DNA from: Pelomonas sp046294815
Lineage (GTDB): Bacteria; Pseudomonadota; Gammaproteobacteria; Burkholderiales; Burkholderiaceae_C
Direction of reading: 5' to 3'
NCBI GenBank assembly: GCA_046294815.1
Contig: JBKBOJ010000022.1
Span: 1-43,062 of the forward strand
DNA length: 43,062 nt
Part shown: one piece after another, positions 1 through 10,000 of the stretch
How positions within the stretch are numbered: the first letter of the stretch is position 1
Layout of the letters: every line of letters begins with the position of its first letter
The notes under the pieces: model-generated
Told to the model about the DNA's origin: nothing
Seen by the model: only the letters and a program-made list of their open reading frames with translations
The model's database searches: none
Program-made: the position numbers and the translations under genes

Positions 1-462
1 ACCGCGGCGACCAGGGCCGCGCTGGCGGCCGGCACGCTGGCGCTGCCGGCGGGGCCGCTGGGCTGGGCCACCGTTGCGCCGGAGATGCTGGCGGTCTGGC
101 ACATCCAGCGTCAGCTGGTGGCCGACATTGCCGCCCTCTACGGCCGCAGCGCCCAGCTCGGGCCCCCGCAGATGCTGTGGTGCCTGTTCCGCCACACCGC
201 GGCGCAGGCTTTGCGCGACCTGGGCGTGCGGGTGGGCGAGCGCGTCATCGTGCGGCCGGCCGCGCAGCAGCTGCTGCAGCGCGTGGCCGCGGCGATCGGC
301 ATGCACGTCAGCAAGCAGGCGGCCCAGCGGGCGCTGTCGCGCTGGGTGCCGGTGGTGGGGGCGGCCGGCGTGGGCGCCTATGCGTGGTGGGACACGCGCG
401 AAGTCGGCCGCGCCGCGCAGCAGCTGTTCGAGTGCCAGCTCGTCATCGACAACCCTGTGTGA
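1..462 (+). CDS. EcsC-like protein, C-terminal part (5' end outside window)
   Basis: The frame is open from base 1, so the N-terminus lies outside the window; 153 residues are visible. The visible part starts with a small-residue hydrophobic stretch rich in Ala, Gly and Leu. It then has an amphipathic helical region and a second Gly/Ala-rich segment (WVPVVGAAGVGAYAWWDTR) ending in a charged, Phe/Leu-containing tail. A conserved Pro/Gly hydrophobic turn followed by Asp/Arg and an Ala-Phe helix is what I associate with EcsC-family or DUF697-like membrane-associated proteins. No catalytic motif is visible. The function of such proteins in proteobacteria is unclear, so the name is tentative. The stop lies 32 bp before the exonuclease start, so the two genes may be co-transcribed. 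Confidence 0.45.
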   Translation, partial: TAATRAALAAGTLALPAGPLGWATVAPEMLAVWHIQRQLVADIAALYGRSAQLGPPQMLWCLFRHTAAQALRDLGVRVGERVIVRPAAQQLLQRVAAAIGMHVSKQAAQRALSRWVPVVGAAGVGAYAWWDTREVGRAAQQLFECQLVIDNPV

Positions 463-494
463 ACGCGCCCGGCGGGCCTGACACACTCGGCCCG

Positions 495-983
495 ATGCAA
501 CTGCCCACCATCCTCGACATCGAAGCCTCGGGACTCGGCCGCGGCAGCTATCCGATCGAGGTGGGCTTTGCCGGCGGCGACGGCAGCCTCTTTTGCGGCC
601 TGATCCGCCCCGAGCCCGACTGGCTGCACTGGGACCCGCAGGCCGAGGGCCTGCATGGCATCAGCCGCGAGGTGCTGCTGCGACACGGCCGTCCGGCGGC
701 CTGGATGGCGGCCGAGCTGAACGCGCGCCTGGCTGGCCAGCTTGTCTACTGCGACGGCTGGGGCCTGGACTATCCCTGGCTGGCGCGGCTGTTCGACGCG
801 GCCGGCCTGCAGCCGCGCTTCCGGCTGGACGATTTGCGTCGGCTGCTCAGCGAGGACGAGGCGCTGCGCTGGCGTGCCGTCACCGACGCGGTGCGGCAGC
901 GCCTGCAGCTCACGCGCCACCGCGCCAGCAGCGATGCCCGCGTGCTGCAGCTGGCCTTGCAGGCCGTCAAGCAGCGGTCATGA
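495..983 (+). CDS. DEDDh-family 3'-5' exonuclease-like protein
   Basis: A 162-residue protein with a compact RNase T/DnaQ-type exonuclease fold. Exo I is ILDIEASGLG, giving the Asp and Glu metal ligands near the N-terminus. A middle Asp lies in the YCDGWGLDYPW region. Exo III is RHRASSDA, the His-x4-Asp spacing of the DEDDh subclass. No other domain is present, so it is probably a stand-alone nuclease acting on DNA or RNA 3' ends in the cytoplasm. The true substrate cannot be read from sequence. The ATG at 495 is chosen because the Exo I strand follows within a few residues; the frame is open upstream to 177, but that part overlaps the preceding gene. The stop is directly abutted by the stop of the convergent cyclase gene, a 6 bp overlap. 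Confidence 0.72.
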   Translation: MQLPTILDIEASGLGRGSYPIEVGFAGGDGSLFCGLIRPEPDWLHWDPQAEGLHGISREVLLRHGRPAAWMAAELNARLAGQLVYCDGWGLDYPWLARLFDAAGLQPRFRLDDLRRLLSEDEALRWRAVTDAVRQRLQLTRHRASSDARVLQLALQAVKQRS

Positions 984-3599
984 CAGCGTGCGGCTGCGCC
1001 AGCAGCCGCGGCCGGCGCGCTTGGCCTCGTACAGGCTGGCATCGGCCGCGGCCAGCAGCGCCTCCAGCGTGATGCCGTCGCCCTCGGCCACGCAGCAGCC
1101 TATGCTGACGCCCACCTCCAGCGTCAGCTCGCCGATGTGATAAGGCGCGACGATGGCCCGCAGCAGCTTGTCCGCCACCGTGCCGGCGTCGGCCGCCTGG
1201 TGCAGGTCGCGCAGCAGCACGGCGAACTCGTCGCCGCCCAGCCGGGCCACCAGGTCGCAGGGGCGCAGCGCATGGCGCAGCCGCAGCGCGACAGCCTTCA
1301 GCAACGCATCGCCGGTGGCGTGGCCGTGGGCGTCGTTGACGGGCTTGAAGCGGTCCAGGTCCAGGTAGAGCAGGGCCAGGCGGCCCCCTGCGGTCAGCGC
1401 GCGGCGCGCGCCCTCCTCGAAGCCGGCGCGGTTGAGCAGCTGGGTCAGCGCGTCGGTCTGCGAGGCCAGGCGCAGGCGCTCCTGCTCGCGCCGGCCCTCG
1501 GTCACGTCCACCTCGATTGCGATGACGCCCTCGATGGCGCCGCTTTGCACGCGCAGCGGCGCGTACTGCACCTCCAGCACGCGGGCTTCGCGGCCGCTGC
1601 CCAGCGTCAGGTCGGCATGGCGGGTCTCGCCGCGCAGCGCCGCGGCGATCAACTCGGCGCGTTGCGCGTGGTTCTCCTCGCCCAGCAGATCGGACAGCGG
1701 CCGGCCCAGCCAGTCGGCCAGCACCTTGCCGTGCGTCTGCGCAAACGAGGCGTTGAAGAACAGCACGCGGGCCTGGGGGTCCCCCACCAGCACGCCGGCG
1801 CGCGCCGTCTGGGCCACGGCCAGCAGCATGGCCTCGCTGCGCTCGCGCTCGAGCTGCGCGGTCAGCTGCGCGGTCTGATCGCGCATCAGCATGGACACGG
1901 TCTCGACGCGCCCGCGCAGGTCGCGGTGGGCCAGCAGCAGGCAGTCCATGGGCAGGCGGCCGGCCGCCAGCTGCATGTGCACGCGGCCCAGCCAGCGGCC
2001 ATCGCGCAGCAGTGCGGGGCGCAGTTCGCGTTCGTAGGCCTCGCGCTGGCCTGCGGAGAAGTAATCCCCGATGCTCAGTCCGTCCAGCGGCGCGTCCGCG
2101 GCCAGGCCCAGCATGCGGCGCGCGGCCGGGTTCAGGTAGACGATCTCGCCGCTCTCGCGCGCCTGGCCGACGAAGTCGGGTGTCATGTCGAAGATGGCGT
2201 TCAGCGTGCGCAGGGCCTTCTCCTGCTCGCCGCGCTCGGTGACGTCCTCCACGGTGCCGGCCTGGCCCGCCGGCCGGCCGTCGACGAACACCGGTGCCGT
2301 GCGCACCTCGATCCAGCGCAGCCGCCCGTCGTCGGCGCGGCGCAGCTGGCGCACCATGTGCACGGCCTCGCCAGCGGCGACGTGGTGCTTCCAGCGCTGG
2401 ATCAGCATGTCGCGCAGGTCGGGCTGCAGCAGCATGGTCCAGCCCCAGGCGAGGTCTTTGCGCGCCAGGCCGTGTATGCGCAGGTAGGCGTCGTTGGCAT
2501 AGACCATGCGCCCGCTGGTGTCGCAGCGGAACATGCCCAGCGGCACGGCATTGGTCGTGGCCTCCAGCGTGGCCTCGCGCAGCCGTGCCGCGCGCTGCAG
2601 CCGCACGAGGTGCCGGCCCAGCAGGAACAGCCCTAGCGTGACCGCCGCGGCGACGGCCAGCACCAGGTTGCGCTGGCGGGCGTGTTCGGCGAGCGCGGCG
2701 TCCTCGGTGTCCGACAGCAGCAGCTTGACGCCGTGGGTCGGGAGTGTGACGAAGGCGCCGATGCGCGGCAGGCCGTCGGAGGCACTGCCGCTGCTGGCGA
2801 AGAATCCCTGCTCGGACGACATGCCGCGGCGGGCGTTGGGGAACTGCTCGAACAGGTTGCGCCCCACGAAGCCCGCGCGCTCCGGGCGGCGTGCCAGTGC
2901 CAGCCCGTCGCCGCGCAGCATGACCAGCGAGGCCTGCGGCCCGGCCGGCAGCGGCCCCGGTGTGGCCATCAGGCCCGGCAGATCCACCAGGGCCATGGCC
3001 AGGTGGTAGTCGCCGACGGGGCGCGACAGCGGCATCAGCAGCGGCAGCCACGCGCGGGCGTCGTCGGCGCCGCGGCCCAGTTGCAGCGGCGCCCCCAGCT
3101 TGATGCCCTCGGTCACCCGGCCGGAGATCTGCTCGAAGGCCGCGCTGCCGGCGATGCTGGTGTCGCCGTCGGGCTCCGGCTCGCCGCGCAGCCGCTTGAT
3201 GCGGCCGGTGGGCGAGACCAGCACCACGTCCACCAGCCGCCCGGAGCTGGCATGCACGCTGCCCACCAGCTCGCGCAGCGACGCGTCGTCCAGCGCATCG
3301 CCGGCACGCTGGGTGAGCAGCCACAGGTCCACCACGCGCAGGGCATGCTCGGCCTGGCGCAGCACCGGCTCGGTCTGCAGCGCGATGGCGCGCACGCCGA
3401 CGCTGAGCGACTGGCGCTGCTTTTCCAGCAGCTCGCGCGGGTGCGCCACCACATACCAGCCGACGATGGCCCACAGCGTCGCGGCGACCAGGCCGAAGGC
3501 CAGCACCGGCCCGAGCAGCAGTGCGCGCTCCCGCCAGCGCCGCCAGCTCGGAGGCTGCGGTGGCGCGGGCTCGGGGGCGTTCGGCTGGGTGTCGGTCAT
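978..3599 (-). CDS. Membrane diguanylate cyclase with periplasmic sensor, three PAS domains and GGDEF
   Basis: An 873-residue protein predicted to make cyclic di-GMP in response to an extracytoplasmic signal. A short Pro-rich N-terminus leads into a membrane helix at about residues 26-50. A periplasmic region of about 250 residues follows (dCache/PDC-like, by position), then a second membrane helix at about 310-330. Three PAS domains follow, recognisable by YANDAYLRIHGL, YLNPAARRMLGL and FFNASFAQTHG. The C-terminus is a GGDEF domain: LTQLLNRAGFE, YLDLDRFKPVND and intact GGDEF at 788-792. RPCD at 779-782, five residues before GGDEF, is the canonical RxxD inhibitory site, so product feedback is expected. 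There is no EAL domain. The ATG at 3599 is used; the frame is open further upstream but overlaps the synthetase gene without a plausible signal. It lies 43 bp downstream of the malonyl-CoA synthetase on the same strand and may be its distal operon member. Confidence 0.88.
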   Translation of the reverse strand: MTDTQPNAPEPAPPQPPSWRRWRERALLLGPVLAFGLVAATLWAIVGWYVVAHPRELLEKQRQSLSVGVRAIALQTEPVLRQAEHALRVVDLWLLTQRAGDALDDASLRELVGSVHASSGRLVDVVLVSPTGRIKRLRGEPEPDGDTSIAGSAAFEQISGRVTEGIKLGAPLQLGRGADDARAWLPLLMPLSRPVGDYHLAMALVDLPGLMATPGPLPAGPQASLVMLRGDGLALARRPERAGFVGRNLFEQFPNARRGMSSEQGFFASSGSASDGLPRIGAFVTLPTHGVKLLLSDTEDAALAEHARQRNLVLAVAAAVTLGLFLLGRHLVRLQRAARLREATLEATTNAVPLGMFRCDTSGRMVYANDAYLRIHGLARKDLAWGWTMLLQPDLRDMLIQRWKHHVAAGEAVHMVRQLRRADDGRLRWIEVRTAPVFVDGRPAGQAGTVEDVTERGEQEKALRTLNAIFDMTPDFVGQARESGEIVYLNPAARRMLGLAADAPLDGLSIGDYFSAGQREAYERELRPALLRDGRWLGRVHMQLAAGRLPMDCLLLAHRDLRGRVETVSMLMRDQTAQLTAQLERERSEAMLLAVAQTARAGVLVGDPQARVLFFNASFAQTHGKVLADWLGRPLSDLLGEENHAQRAELIAAALRGETRHADLTLGSGREARVLEVQYAPLRVQSGAIEGVIAIEVDVTEGRREQERLRLASQTDALTQLLNRAGFEEGARRALTAGGRLALLYLDLDRFKPVNDAHGHATGDALLKAVALRLRHALRPCDLVARLGGDEFAVLLRDLHQAADAGTVADKLLRAIVAPYHIGELTLEVGVSIGCCVAEGDGITLEALLAAADASLYEAKRAGRGCWRSRTLS

Positions 3600-3642
3600 G
3601 GTCCGGCCATGCTGCGGTGGGTTCGTCCGCAGCGCGAGGGCA

Positions 3643-5154
3643 TCAGGCCTTGAACAGTGCGCCGTGCTGCTGGCGCAGCAGGTTCTTCTGCACCTTGCCC
3701 ATCGCGTTGCGCGGCAGCGCGGCTGCCACGATGACGCGCTTGGGCACCTTGAAGCCAGCAATGCGGCCCTTGAGCGCGGCGATCACCGCGTCGGGGTCGG
3801 GCGGCTGCTGCGCGTCCCGCGGCGTGACGACGGCCACCACGGCTTCGCCGAAGTCCGGATGCGGCACGCCGATGACCGCCGACTCGTCCACGCCCGGCAG
3901 TTCGTTGATGTAGCCCTCCACCTCCGCCGGGTAGACATTGAAGCCGCCGCTGATGACGAGGTCCTTGCTGCGGCCGATCAGCGTCAGATAGCCACGTGCG
4001 TCCAGCCGACCCACGTCGCCGGTCTTGAACCAGCCGTCGGCGGTGAACTCCTCGGCCGTCTTCTCCGGCATCTGCCAGTAGCCGCTGAAGACGCTGGGAC
4101 CGCGCACCTGCACATGGCCGATCTCGTCCACCGCGCAGGGCTGGCCGTCGTCGCGCAGCACGCGCAGGCGCACACCGGGCAGGGCCGGGCCCACGGTGCC
4201 GCCGACCCGCTCACCGTCCTCGGGCCGGCAGGGGTTGGAGGTCAGCATCAGCGTTTCGCTCATGCCGTAGCGCTCCAGGATCAGATGGCCGGTGCGGCGC
4301 TGCCACTCGCGCCAGGTCTCGATCAGCAGTGGCGCCGAGCCGCTGATGAACAGGCGCATGCGGCGCGTGTCCAGGGTGGGCTCCTGCAGCAGCCGCACAT
4401 ACAGCGTGGGCACGCCCATGAAGACGGTGGCCTCGGGCAGCCGGCGGGCCACGGCTGCGGCATCGAACTTGTTGAACCACAGCATCTTGCTGCCGTTCAG
4501 CAGCGCGCCGTGGCTGGCCACGAACAGGCCGTGCACATGGAAGATGGGCAGCGCGTGCAGCAGCACGTCGTCGGGCCGCCAGTCCCAGAAGTCTTTTAGC
4601 GTCTGTGCGTTGCTCAGCAGATTGCCGTGGCTCAGCATGGCACCCTTGCTGCGCCCGGTCGTGCCGCTGGTGTAGAGGATGGCGGCGAGGTCGCCGGGCG
4701 CGCGTGCCACGGGCGTGTGTTGGTCGCTCATCTGCGCGGCGCGGTCCAGCAGCGTGCCGCTGCGGTCGTCGTTGAGCGTGAACACCCAGCGCACGCCGCG
4801 CTGGAAGGCCAGCTTGCTGACCCAGCCGAAGTTCCTGCCTGCACAGACGACCACGCCCGGCGCCGCGTCGGTGATGAAGTGCGCCAGCTCGGCCGCCTGG
4901 TAGGCCGGGTTCAGCGGCAGGTAGACCAGACCGGCGCGCAGCACGGCCAGGTAGAGGATCAGACCTTCGACGCTCTTGTCCGCATGCACGGCCACGCGGC
5001 TGCCCGCGGGCAGATCCAGCCGGGTCAGCCAGTTGGCGAGCATGGCGCTGCCGCGTTCGAGGTCGCGCCAGGAATACAGCGCGCCGTCGTGGTCGATGGC
5101 CGTGGCGTCGAGGTCGGCCGGGAAGCCGGCGCGCAGGGCGGAATACAGGTTCAT
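3643..5154 (-). CDS. matB: Malonyl-CoA synthetase (MatB-like acyl-CoA ligase)
   Basis: A 503-residue ANL-superfamily adenylating enzyme. The P-loop is LYTSGTTGRSKGAMLSHGN (about residues 162-180). The adenylate motif is RYGMSET, followed by GWFKTGD, then KDLVISGGFNVYPAEVE at the hinge. The catalytic lysine of the C-terminal lid lies in NAMGKVQKNLL. The N-terminal half (VAVHADKSVEGLILYLAVLRAGLVYLPLN split over the first strands) and the total length fit the MatB branch, which ligates malonate to CoA using ATP. Assignment to malonate rather than a methylmalonate or related diacid is inferred from overall resemblance. The upstream Bug-type binding protein, 6 bp away on the same strand, makes a dicarboxylate uptake and activation pair plausible. 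No malonyl-CoA decarboxylase is in the window. Confidence 0.82.
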   Translation of the reverse strand: MNLYSALRAGFPADLDATAIDHDGALYSWRDLERGSAMLANWLTRLDLPAGSRVAVHADKSVEGLILYLAVLRAGLVYLPLNPAYQAAELAHFITDAAPGVVVCAGRNFGWVSKLAFQRGVRWVFTLNDDRSGTLLDRAAQMSDQHTPVARAPGDLAAILYTSGTTGRSKGAMLSHGNLLSNAQTLKDFWDWRPDDVLLHALPIFHVHGLFVASHGALLNGSKMLWFNKFDAAAVARRLPEATVFMGVPTLYVRLLQEPTLDTRRMRLFISGSAPLLIETWREWQRRTGHLILERYGMSETLMLTSNPCRPEDGERVGGTVGPALPGVRLRVLRDDGQPCAVDEIGHVQVRGPSVFSGYWQMPEKTAEEFTADGWFKTGDVGRLDARGYLTLIGRSKDLVISGGFNVYPAEVEGYINELPGVDESAVIGVPHPDFGEAVVAVVTPRDAQQPPDPDAVIAALKGRIAGFKVPKRVIVAAALPRNAMGKVQKNLLRQQHGALFKA

Positions 5155-5160
5155 TGCGGA

Positions 5161-6123
5161 TCAATCCATCTTGGCACCGGATGCCTTCACGACGGCCGCC
5201 CAGCGCTTGATCTCCGCGCTGACGAACTGCCCGAACGCATCGCCGTACAGATTGGGTGTCTCGGCACCGAGGCTGTGCCAGACGTTGCGCAGCTCTTCGG
5301 TGGCGAAGGCCTTGCGCAGTTCGGCCTGCATCGCGACGATGGCCTCGCGCGGCGAGCCCTTGGGCGCCCACAGACCATACCAGGTGGACACCTCGTAGCC
5401 CGGCACGCCGGCCTCGGTTGCGGTCGGGATGTCCGGGAAGCCCACGGCGCGCTTGGGCGCTGCCACCGCCAGCGCCTTGATGCGGCCGGCCTTGATGTGC
5501 TGGGCCGACGAGCCGAGGCCGTCGAACATCAGGTCCACCTGGCCGGCGATCAGATCGGAAAGCGCCGGCCCGGCGCCGCGGTAGGGGATGTGGGTGATGA
5601 AGGTCTTGGTCTGCAGCTTGAATAGCTCGCCAGCCAGGTGGTGCGAGGTGCCGTTGCCGGCCGAGGCGTAGTTAAGCCTGCCGGGCTTGGCGCGCACGGT
5701 GGCCAGCAGGCCTTTGAGATCGGCCACCGGCACCTGGCCGGGATGCACGACGATGACTTGGGGCACGCTGGCCAGCAGCGCGACGGGGATGAAGTCGTCC
5801 TCCAGCCGGTAGTCCAGCCGCGGGTACATGGACGGTGCGATGGTGTGGTGAACCGCACCCATGAAGAAGTTGCTGCCGTCCGGCGCCAGCTTGGCCGCCA
5901 CGCTGGCGCCCACGGTGCCGCCAGCGCCGCCCTTGTTGTCGATGAGCACTTGGCGGCCCATCTGGCGCGTCAGCATCGCGGTCAGCGGTCGGGCGAAGGC
6001 GTCGGTGCCGCCACCGGCGGGGAAGGGCACGATCCATGTCAGCGGCTTGCTGCCCTGGGCGCGGACGGTGCACGGGCTTAGCAGGGGCGGCAACAGGGCG
6101 GACAGCAGTGCGCGTCGCTTCAT
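5161..6123 (-). CDS. Tripartite tricarboxylate transporter substrate-binding protein (Bug/TctC family)
   Basis: A 320-residue periplasmic solute-binding protein. A typical Sec signal peptide (MKRRALLSALLPPLL, cleavage likely near VRAQG) precedes the family signatures WIVPFPAGGGTDAFAR, DNKGGAGGTVGASVAAKLAPDG and NYASAGNGTSHHLAG. The family binds carboxylates and related anions, often without an adjacent membrane component, and none is present here. The ATG at 6123 is preferred over an upstream ATG at 6159 because AGGAG lies 8 bases before it and the signal peptide starts there. The next gene downstream is the malonyl-CoA synthetase after 6 bp, so malonate or a similar dicarboxylate is a reasonable but unproved ligand. 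Confidence 0.9.
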   Translation of the reverse strand: MKRRALLSALLPPLLSPCTVRAQGSKPLTWIVPFPAGGGTDAFARPLTAMLTRQMGRQVLIDNKGGAGGTVGASVAAKLAPDGSNFFMGAVHHTIAPSMYPRLDYRLEDDFIPVALLASVPQVIVVHPGQVPVADLKGLLATVRAKPGRLNYASAGNGTSHHLAGELFKLQTKTFITHIPYRGAGPALSDLIAGQVDLMFDGLGSSAQHIKAGRIKALAVAAPKRAVGFPDIPTATEAGVPGYEVSTWYGLWAPKGSPREAIVAMQAELRKAFATEELRNVWHSLGAETPNLYGDAFGQFVSAEIKRWAAVVKASGAKMD

Positions 6124-6161
6124 GGGCTTGTCTCCTGACGTTGTGCTTGTGCGGGCCATTA

Positions 6162-6316
6162 TGGTGGCGCGCCCCAGCGCGCCAGTGCGGCAGCAGCGCC
6201 GTCAGGCGGGGCAGCAAGCCGGCCTTGGCGAAGGGCTTGTCCAGGCTTGCGCAGCGCGCCTGGCTCAGGATCTGCCGCGCCGTGGGCGACGGCGTGTCGC
6301 TGTTGACGAGCAGCCC
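6162..6316 (-). pseudogene. Possible remnant of a response-regulator receiver C-terminus
   Basis: The gap between the Bug gene and the receiver gene has no intact gene. One minus-strand frame reads as about 50 residues beginning GLLVNSDTPSPTARQIL and continuing CASLDKPFAKAGLLPRLTALL. The Lys-Pro-Phe pair followed by a leucine-rich helix is how CheY-like receiver domains end. There is no start codon or credible upstream extension in this frame, and it runs without a stop into the Bug gene in a different frame. It may be the leftover of a second receiver from a hybrid kinase, together with the adjacent receiver gene. This rests on pattern only. Confidence 0.25.
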
Positions 6317-6362
6317 GCGCCGCGAGCAGCGCCGCCCCGTCGGCGGGACCGGGCGAGGGCCG

Positions 6363-6869
6363 TCAATTCGCGGCGGGCAAATCCAACCAGCGTTGCAGCC
6401 GCGTGCGCAGCGCGACGAAGTCCAGCGGCTTGGTCAGGTGCTCGTCCATGCCGGCGTCCATGCTGGCGGCCACGTCGGCATCCAGCGCGTGGGCGGTCAG
6501 TGCCAGGATGGGGAAGTTAGGCAGCAGGCCGTCACGCTGCTGCGCGCGGATGCGGCGGGCGCATTCCAGGCCGTCCATGCCGGGCATCTGGATGTCCATC
6601 AACACCAGGTCAGGAGCGGCCTCCATGCAGGCGGCCAGCGCCTCGATGCCGTTCTTGGCCAGCCGCGCCTGCACGCCCATCAGGCTCAGGAACTCCAGTG
6701 CGACAACCTGGTTGATGTGGTTGTCCTCGACCAGCAGCACCTGAGGCTGACGCTGGCTGGTCGCAGGGGCGTTGGTGACCGGCTGTGGCTCATCGTTCCC
6801 CGGCACGCCGGAAGCGGCCAGCCAGATCGGAAACTTGTGCGTAGCGGACAACAGCCAGGCTTTCTCCAT
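6363..6869 (-). CDS. Stand-alone response-regulator receiver protein
   Basis: A 168-residue protein with one CheY-like receiver domain from about residue 42 to the end and no output domain. VLLVEDNHINQ carries the acidic pocket, Asp92 in LVLMDIQMPGMDG is the phospho-acceptor, and HLTKPLD supplies the conserved Lys. The EDNxxNQ and MDIQMPxMDG signatures are those of receivers in hybrid histidine kinases, so it is probably a phosphorelay intermediate or a receiver detached from such a kinase. The first 40 residues resemble nothing I recognise. The ATG at 6869 is chosen because AAGGA precedes it by 6 bases; an ATG at 6875 is possible. It is divergent from the UvrA gene, with about 210 bp between them. 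Confidence 0.8.
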   Translation of the reverse strand: MEKAWLLSATHKFPIWLAASGVPGNDEPQPVTNAPATSQRQPQVLLVEDNHINQVVALEFLSLMGVQARLAKNGIEALAACMEAAPDLVLMDIQMPGMDGLECARRIRAQQRDGLLPNFPILALTAHALDADVAASMDAGMDEHLTKPLDFVALRTRLQRWLDLPAAN

Positions 6870-7080
6870 CCCCATTCCTTCGTGAACTTTTTTATGCCCC
6901 CGGTAAGGGGTGGGCCATTGTTGCCGCAGGTGGCCGGCCCCGCAACCCAAACCTCCCGAGGTGTTGAGTGGCCCTCGCGCGCCGCAAGGCCATTGCCGGT
7001 CTGCGGCGGTATGACCGTGCTGACAGTTTTGGTCGGCCCGCCTCCCTACACTCTGCGGCTTCGCCTTTCAGCCCCCTGCC

Positions 7081-10000
7081 ATGTCGTCCGAGTCCGAAGG
7101 TTTGATCCGCATCCGCGGAGCCCGTCAGCACAACCTAAAGAACCTCGACCTGGACCTGCGCACGGCCGAGCTGACGGTGGTCACCGGCCCCAGCGGTTCG
7201 GGCAAGTCCAGCCTGGTGTTCGACACGCTGTACGCCGAGGGCCAGCGGCGCTACGTGGAGACCTTCTCGGCCTATGCGCGCCAGTTCCTGGACCGCATGG
7301 ACCGGCCGGCGGTGGACAAGGTGGACGGCGTGCCGCCGGCCATCGCCATCGACCAGACCAATCCGGTGCGCACCAGCCGCTCCACGGTGGGCACGATGAC
7401 GGAGCTCAACGACCACCTCAAGCTGCTCTACGCCCGGGCGGCGGCGCTGTTCGACCGCAAGACCGCGCTGCCGGTGCGGCACGACACGGCCCAGAGCATC
7501 TATGCCGAGCTGATGGCGCGCACCGCTGCCGACGATCCGCGGCTGGTGCTGAGCTTTCCGGTCGAGCTGCCCGGGGGCACCACGCAGGCCCAGGCCGAGC
7601 AATGGCTGTCGGCCAGCGGCTTCACGCGCATCCAGTCGCAGCGGGAGGTGGATGGCAAGACGGTGTTGGACGTGGTGGCCGACCGCTTCCGCATCCAGCG
7701 TGCCGACCGGCAGCGTGCGATGGAGGCCATCGAGCTGGCGCTCAAGCGCGGCGGCGGCAGGGTGAATATTCACGTCGGTGACGACGGCGCAACGCTCTGG
7801 CGGTTCTCGACCGGCCTGCACTGTCCCGAAAGCGACCTCCGCTACGCCGATCCGCAGCCGGCGCTGTTCTCCTTCAACTCCGCCTTCGGTGCCTGCGAGG
7901 CCTGCCGGGGCTTTGGCCGGGTCATCGGCGTGGACCTGGGGCTGGTCATCCCCGACGAGCGCAAGACGCTGCGCAACGGCGCCATCAAGCCCCTGCAGAC
8001 GCCGGCCTGGAAGGACTGCCAGGACGACCTGCTGAAGTACGCCGGCGAGGCCGGCATCCCGCGCGACACGCCGTGGAAGGACCTGAGCGCCGAGCAGCGC
8101 CGCTGGGTCATCGAGGGCACGCCGAACTGGAGCGGCAACTGGAACAAGCAGTGGTACGGGGTCAAGCGCTTCTTCGACTACCTGGAGAGCAAGGCCTACA
8201 AGATGCACATCCGCGTGCTCTTGTCCAAGTACCGCAGCTACACCGAATGCCCCAGCTGCCGCGGTGCGCGGCTGAAGACCGAGGCGCTGCTGTGGCGCGT
8301 CGGGTCCAAGGCGCTGGCCGACGCGGTGCTGGCGCCGGCCCAGCGCTTCCTGCCGGTCGGCGTGGACTGGACGCGTGAGCAGCTGGAGGCGCTGCCGGGG
8401 CTGTCGCTGCACGACCTGATGCAGTTGCCCATCGCCAGGCTGCGCGACTTCGTCGACGGTCTGCAACTGCCCAGCACGATGCTGGACGAGGCGCTGAAGC
8501 TGCTGCTCGACGAGATCCGCCACCGCAGCCGCTACTTGTGCGATGTGGGCCTGGGCTATCTGACGCTGGACCGCCAGAGCCGCACCTTGTCCGGCGGCGA
8601 GGTGCAGCGCATCAACCTGACCACCGCCTTGGGCACCAGCCTGGTCAACACGCTGTTCGTGCTGGACGAGCCCAGCATCGGCTTGCATCCGCGCGACATG
8701 GGTCGCATCAACGAGGCCATGCTGCGGCTGCGCGATGCGGGCAACACGCTGGTGGTCGTCGAGCATGACCCGGCCGTCATGCTGGCCGCCGACCGCCTGA
8801 TCGACATGGGCCCGGGCCCCGGCGAGCGCGGCGGGCAGATCGTCTTCGACGGCACGCCCGACCAGATCCGCGCTGCCGACACGCTGACCGGCGCCTACCT
8901 CGGCGGGCGCAAGCAGGTCGGCATGGGGCTCAAGCGCGCCGTCGACGGCTCGACCCCGAAGCTGCTGCTGGAAGGCGTGCGCGAGCACAACCTGAAGAAC
9001 GTCAGCGTGGAGTTCCCGCTGCAACGCCTGGTCGTCGTGACCGGTGTGTCTGGCTCGGGCAAGAGCACGCTGATGCAGGACGTGCTCTACCCGGCGCTGG
9101 CGCGCCATTTCGGCAAGGCCACCGAGGCACCCGGCGCGCACGAGCGCCTGCTGGGCGCCGAGCAGCTGGCCGACGCGGTGTTCGTCGACCAGAGCCCCAT
9201 CGGCAAGACTGCGCGCTCCAACCCGGCCAGCTATGTCGGCGCCTTCGACGAGATCCGCAAGCTCTTCGCCGACGCGCCGCTGGCGCGCGAGCGCAGCTAC
9301 AGCGCCGGCATGTTCAGCTTCAACGCCGGCGACGGCCGCTGCCCGACCTGCGGCGGCTCGGGCTTCGAGCATGTGGAGATGCAGTTCTTGAGCGACGTCT
9401 ACCTGCGTTGCCCGGACTGCGACGGCAAGCGCTTCCGCGCCGAGATGCTGGATGTGAAGCTCAGCCTCAAGGGCCGCGACCTCAGCGTCTCCGATGTGCT
9501 GGAGCTGACCGTGGCCGAGGCCGTGCAGCTGTTCGGCGCGCACCGCGCGGTGCTGCAGAAGCTGCAACCCATCGTCGACGTGGGCCTGGAGTACGTGCGT
9601 CTGGGGCAGCCGGTGCCGACGCTGTCGGGCGGCGAGGCGCAGCGCCTGAAGCTGGCCGGCTTTCTGGCCGAGGCGGCGAGCAGTCCGCGCTTCGGCGTTG
9701 CCAAGAAGGGCACGCTGTTCCTGTTCGACGAGCCCACCACGGGCCTGCATTTCGACGACATCGCCAAGCTGATGCGCGCCATGCGCAGGCTGCTGTCGGC
9801 CGGGCACTCGCTGATCCTGATCGAGCACAACCTGGACGTCATCCGTGCGGCCGACTGGCTCATCGACCTGGGCCCCGAGGGCGGCGACGCGGGCGGCGAG
9901 ATCGTCTGCGTCGGCACGCCCGAGGCCGTGGCCCAGCACAAGACCTCGCACACGGCCGCCGCGCTGCGCGACTACGCGCTGCACATGGACCGCCCGGCCG

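Noticed and set aside
6870..7080. A LexA (SOS) box or clear promoter before the tandem UvrA
   Set aside because: No CTG-N10-CAG palindrome of the expected form is present, and no -35/-10 pair with acceptable spacing.
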